From Sympetrum striolatum (taxonomy: Eukaryota > Arthropoda > Insecta > Odonata > Libellulidae), in contig OX388345.1 in NCBI GenBank assembly GCA_947579665.1, positions 73,027,454 through 73,091,453 on the forward strand: 64,000 bases of DNA, written 5' to 3'. Within the stretch, counting starts at the first letter, position 1, and every line of letters starts with the position of its first letter. The notes beneath the pieces were generated by a model. The model was not told where the DNA came from, did not search any database, and saw nothing but the letters and a program-made list of their open reading frames with translations. The position numbers were made by a program, and so were the translations under genes. Below are positions 61,923-64,000 of this stretch, in pieces.

Positions 61923-62547
61923 GCAGATCCTAAGCCATGACGCATTGAAGTTATTTATAGGTATACATGTTTACGAGGATTCAATGCAAATTGAGCTAGA
62001 TCACGGCCTCGTAGAGACATCAGTGAAGTTCAATACAACCATGAAATACGCGATTCAAACCTTGAATTAGAGTCAGGGATGAAATCGCGTAGAGAGGAAG
62101 GCTTTAATAAGCATCCATGCACTCCGAATCAAAGCCCGTCATTTGTGATGGACAGGATACACCAGCGACGATGCCACGCGCCCATTACCATTGCGTGTAT
62201 GTCCCTAATTACGCAGGGGAGGAAACCGGTTCGGCCGCTCAATATGTATAGCACGTGGTGACACGACAGCCGTGCCTTCGATCCGCAGAGATCAGCGAAC
62301 TATGGGATGTGTCGTAAGGCATCGGTAATCGCATCCTTACGCGTGCATTTCGATAGAGACAATGCACCGTAAGATTATCGTTCTTTCGGAATGCAGCGTA
62401 ACAAGTGCACGTAAATACGTGGTGCTTCAGTCATAAGAGAGTCACGATATTTAATCATTACGTTGCATCTTCTTCCCTGAGATTATGAGGATGATCAATT
62501 CCATGGTTGTGAACGCCCCTTTATCTCGTAAATGTGTAAATTGCACT

Positions 62548-63014
62548 GGTCTAGGAATAATACAGTTTCTAAGAACAATTGCCGGGAGAGAATCATGCAA
62601 GCCACTTCTTAAGGAGTGGAATGTAATGACAATGCCTTCAGCATACATATATGCCTGTGCTAACTATATTCACCTACACATTGATAGTTTTAAAAAAATC
62701 AGATGTCCGCGACCACAGTACAAGAGGAAAACGTTTTAAAAACATATAACATGCTGCCAAATGTGCTGAAGAAAATTAAGAGTGTGTATTTCCAAAAATG
62801 CTTAAAAACATACTTTGTAAAGCGTTCTATAATGTGGATGAATTTTTTAATTAAAGATATTGCTTATTGTAAATAGGTATGTACAGAAGTGTACCCTGCT
62901 GTAACCACTTGTAATTTAGATTTTGTAATTTGTGTTACTATGTATTAACTACATGACGTATCCTATACATACTGTGTATGCCATTGAACTAATAAAAATT
63001 ATTATTATTATAAT
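62548..63014 (+). mobile_element. LINE remnant: reverse transcriptase C-terminus with 3' UTR and (ATT)n tail
   Basis: Frame 1 (62548-62739) reads GIIQFLRTIAGRESCKPLLK EWNVMTMPSAYIYACANYIH. This matches the non-LTR element pattern R.I.G...R.SC.PLFKEL.I.T.PS.YIYE...Y.H. After a frameshift near 62740 it continues TYNMLPNVLKKIKSVYFQKC LKTYFVKRSI to a TAG at 62874-62876 (the NMLP...FK..LK.YL pattern). The 3' UTR ends AATAAAAATTATTATTATTA at about 62994-63014. A 5'-truncated, frame-broken CR1/Jockey-like copy. Confidence 0.85.
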
Positions 63015-64000
63015 CATAAAAGTTATAATGGTACTATGGCATGGTTATACTGATAACAATAATAGGTATAAAATAGTTGTACTAATATAGGTATAATTAT
63101 TACTACCCGTATTACTCTGTTAGGTATTGAGTTACAGGTATTAGGTACTGGATGTTCGTAATTGTGAAGTAATGTACAATTATAGTAAAACATAATATGA
63201 TTTAATGGCAATAAAAAGTAACGTAGATTTCTAATTACTATTCATAGTATAATTGTAACCACTCATGACATTGATTTGTACTACATATACTTGATAACGT
63301 TGAATGATTTTATTGGTGTTATTGTAAGTCATGAATGTAAACTGAAAATTATTATTGGAAAGTTGTAGGCTTGAATTATTACCAGTGGGATTCATTTTCA
63401 GATAAATACAACTCGTGATGTATTTTAAAGTGCCTTGTTCTTAAATGCTACGCTGTCATCATACATATGCCTAACTGCGGCGAAATTCCACTAAATAAAT
63501 AAAGAGCCGATAGCATATAAATGAAACTTATGGTCATTGTTAAGAATAAAGAAACTATTGCTATTATCATCACTACATAATACGCTGCTGCGGTACTTAC
63601 GTAGCAAGACAAAATACAAATTAGAAACAATTTTCCAATAATGGAACAAAAATGGTGCTATACCATAATGATCATTTAAAATTGTTAGTGCAACCTACCA
63701 ATGAACCTGGAAACACTATGTTGCGGGTCACATGTTGGGAAACAGAAAACCTTAGCTGTTGAGAGGAGCAAAAGTTTTGGCCCATGGGGGGATCGAACCC
63801 GCGACCTTCGCGTTATTAGCACGACGCACAGTGGGACCAAATCCCAAAAAGGTGGTCATTATGAGGAAAAAAAATGCTAGGGGATATGATTTCTTTTTGC
63901 ATGGTTGGCAAGTAAATTGTTTGAGTCGCCGAGAAATGCATTCGAAATGCAGGTAAGTATGCACATGTTTGTAAAAATCAATAACAAAGTGGAAGGTTTG
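63015..64000. other. Window end without recognised genes
   Basis: Apart from the truncated tRNA-Ile copy and its 3' flank (63720-63827) I see only AT-rich DNA with GTA/TTA-rich short motifs at 63020-63130. Confidence 0.4.
63778..63827 (-). pseudogene. 5'-truncated tRNA-Ile(AAT) copy
   Basis: Only the 3' 50 nt remain, from the anticodon stem (GCGTCGTGCTAATAACGC) to GGGCCA. The acceptor 5' strand and D arm are replaced by unrelated sequence beginning ACAGTGGGACC at 63828. The 3' flank on the minus strand (AAAACTTTTGCTCC...CAACAGCTAAGGTTTTCTG) matches the copy at 41226. Confidence 0.8.

Noticed and set aside
1..64000. CRISPR arrays, operons, prophage or bacterial genes
   Set aside because: Introns, tRNA-derived retroposons, LINE remnants and laminin exons show arthropod nuclear DNA; none of these prokaryotic features is present.

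Overview
This is a stretch of arthropod nuclear DNA. It is AT-rich, almost free of coding sequence and full of transposon debris. The only host protein-coding sequence I can defend is two exons on the minus strand. Together they encode most of a laminin N-terminal (LN) domain, closest to the laminin gamma chain (LanB2/LAMC1 type). The exons at 44747-45056 and 7558-7675 have good splice sites and compatible phase 1 ends. They join to give a continuous LN segment reading ...[14 protein letters not shown].... The intron between them is 37,071 bp. The signal-peptide exon (beyond 45057) and the remaining LN/LE exons (below 7558) were not found, so both neighbouring introns also look very long. Long introns, tRNA-derived SINE-like repeats and Penelope-like, LINE and MITE remnants suggest a large-genome arthropod, perhaps a hemimetabolous insect. 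The species cannot be fixed from sequence alone.

RNA genes: one canonical tRNA-Pro(AGG) with a T5 terminator lies at 31974-32045. Seven tRNA-Ile(AAT) copies are spread over the window, six on the plus strand and one truncated on the minus strand. The full-length copies share an unpaired T-stem position, and several share their 3' flank, so they behave like a dispersed repeat family.

Mobile elements, region by region. 0.76-0.92 kb: MITE with repeated 18-bp palindromes. 13.1-15.7 kb: two diverged tandem arrays. 17.4 kb: palindrome. 20.2, 26.2, 34.4 and 47.4 kb: Penelope-like units with hammerhead-like motifs, two arranged as inverted dimers. 22.2, 28.2, 33.7, 34.1 and 44.5 kb: 3' ends of one LINE-like family carrying a conserved hairpin. 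23.6, 46.6 and 62.6 kb: remnants of LINE reverse transcriptase C-termini. 30.6 and 36.4 kb: tRNA-headed SINEs. 32.5 kb: PIF/Harbinger-like MITE with TTA duplication. 35.5 kb: 740-bp fold-back transposon with 8-bp duplication. 36.8-37.8 kb: duplicated Helitron-like block. 39.0 kb: 77-bp Tc1/mariner MITE. 43.4-44.1 kb: 319-bp tandem repeat. 52.6 kb: piggyBac-like MITE. 45.9 and 51.4 kb: two related palindromic retroposons with target-site duplications, one carrying tRNA-like A and B boxes.

The most unusual items are the palindromic retroposon family (45.9/51.4 kb, with fragments near 24.9 and 41.8 kb), the tRNA-Ile repeat family, and the complete fold-back element in the laminin intron. Non-repeat parts of the introns are AT-rich with scattered CpG-rich islands of unknown role. 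Most open reading frames of 60-160 codons look like chance frames.
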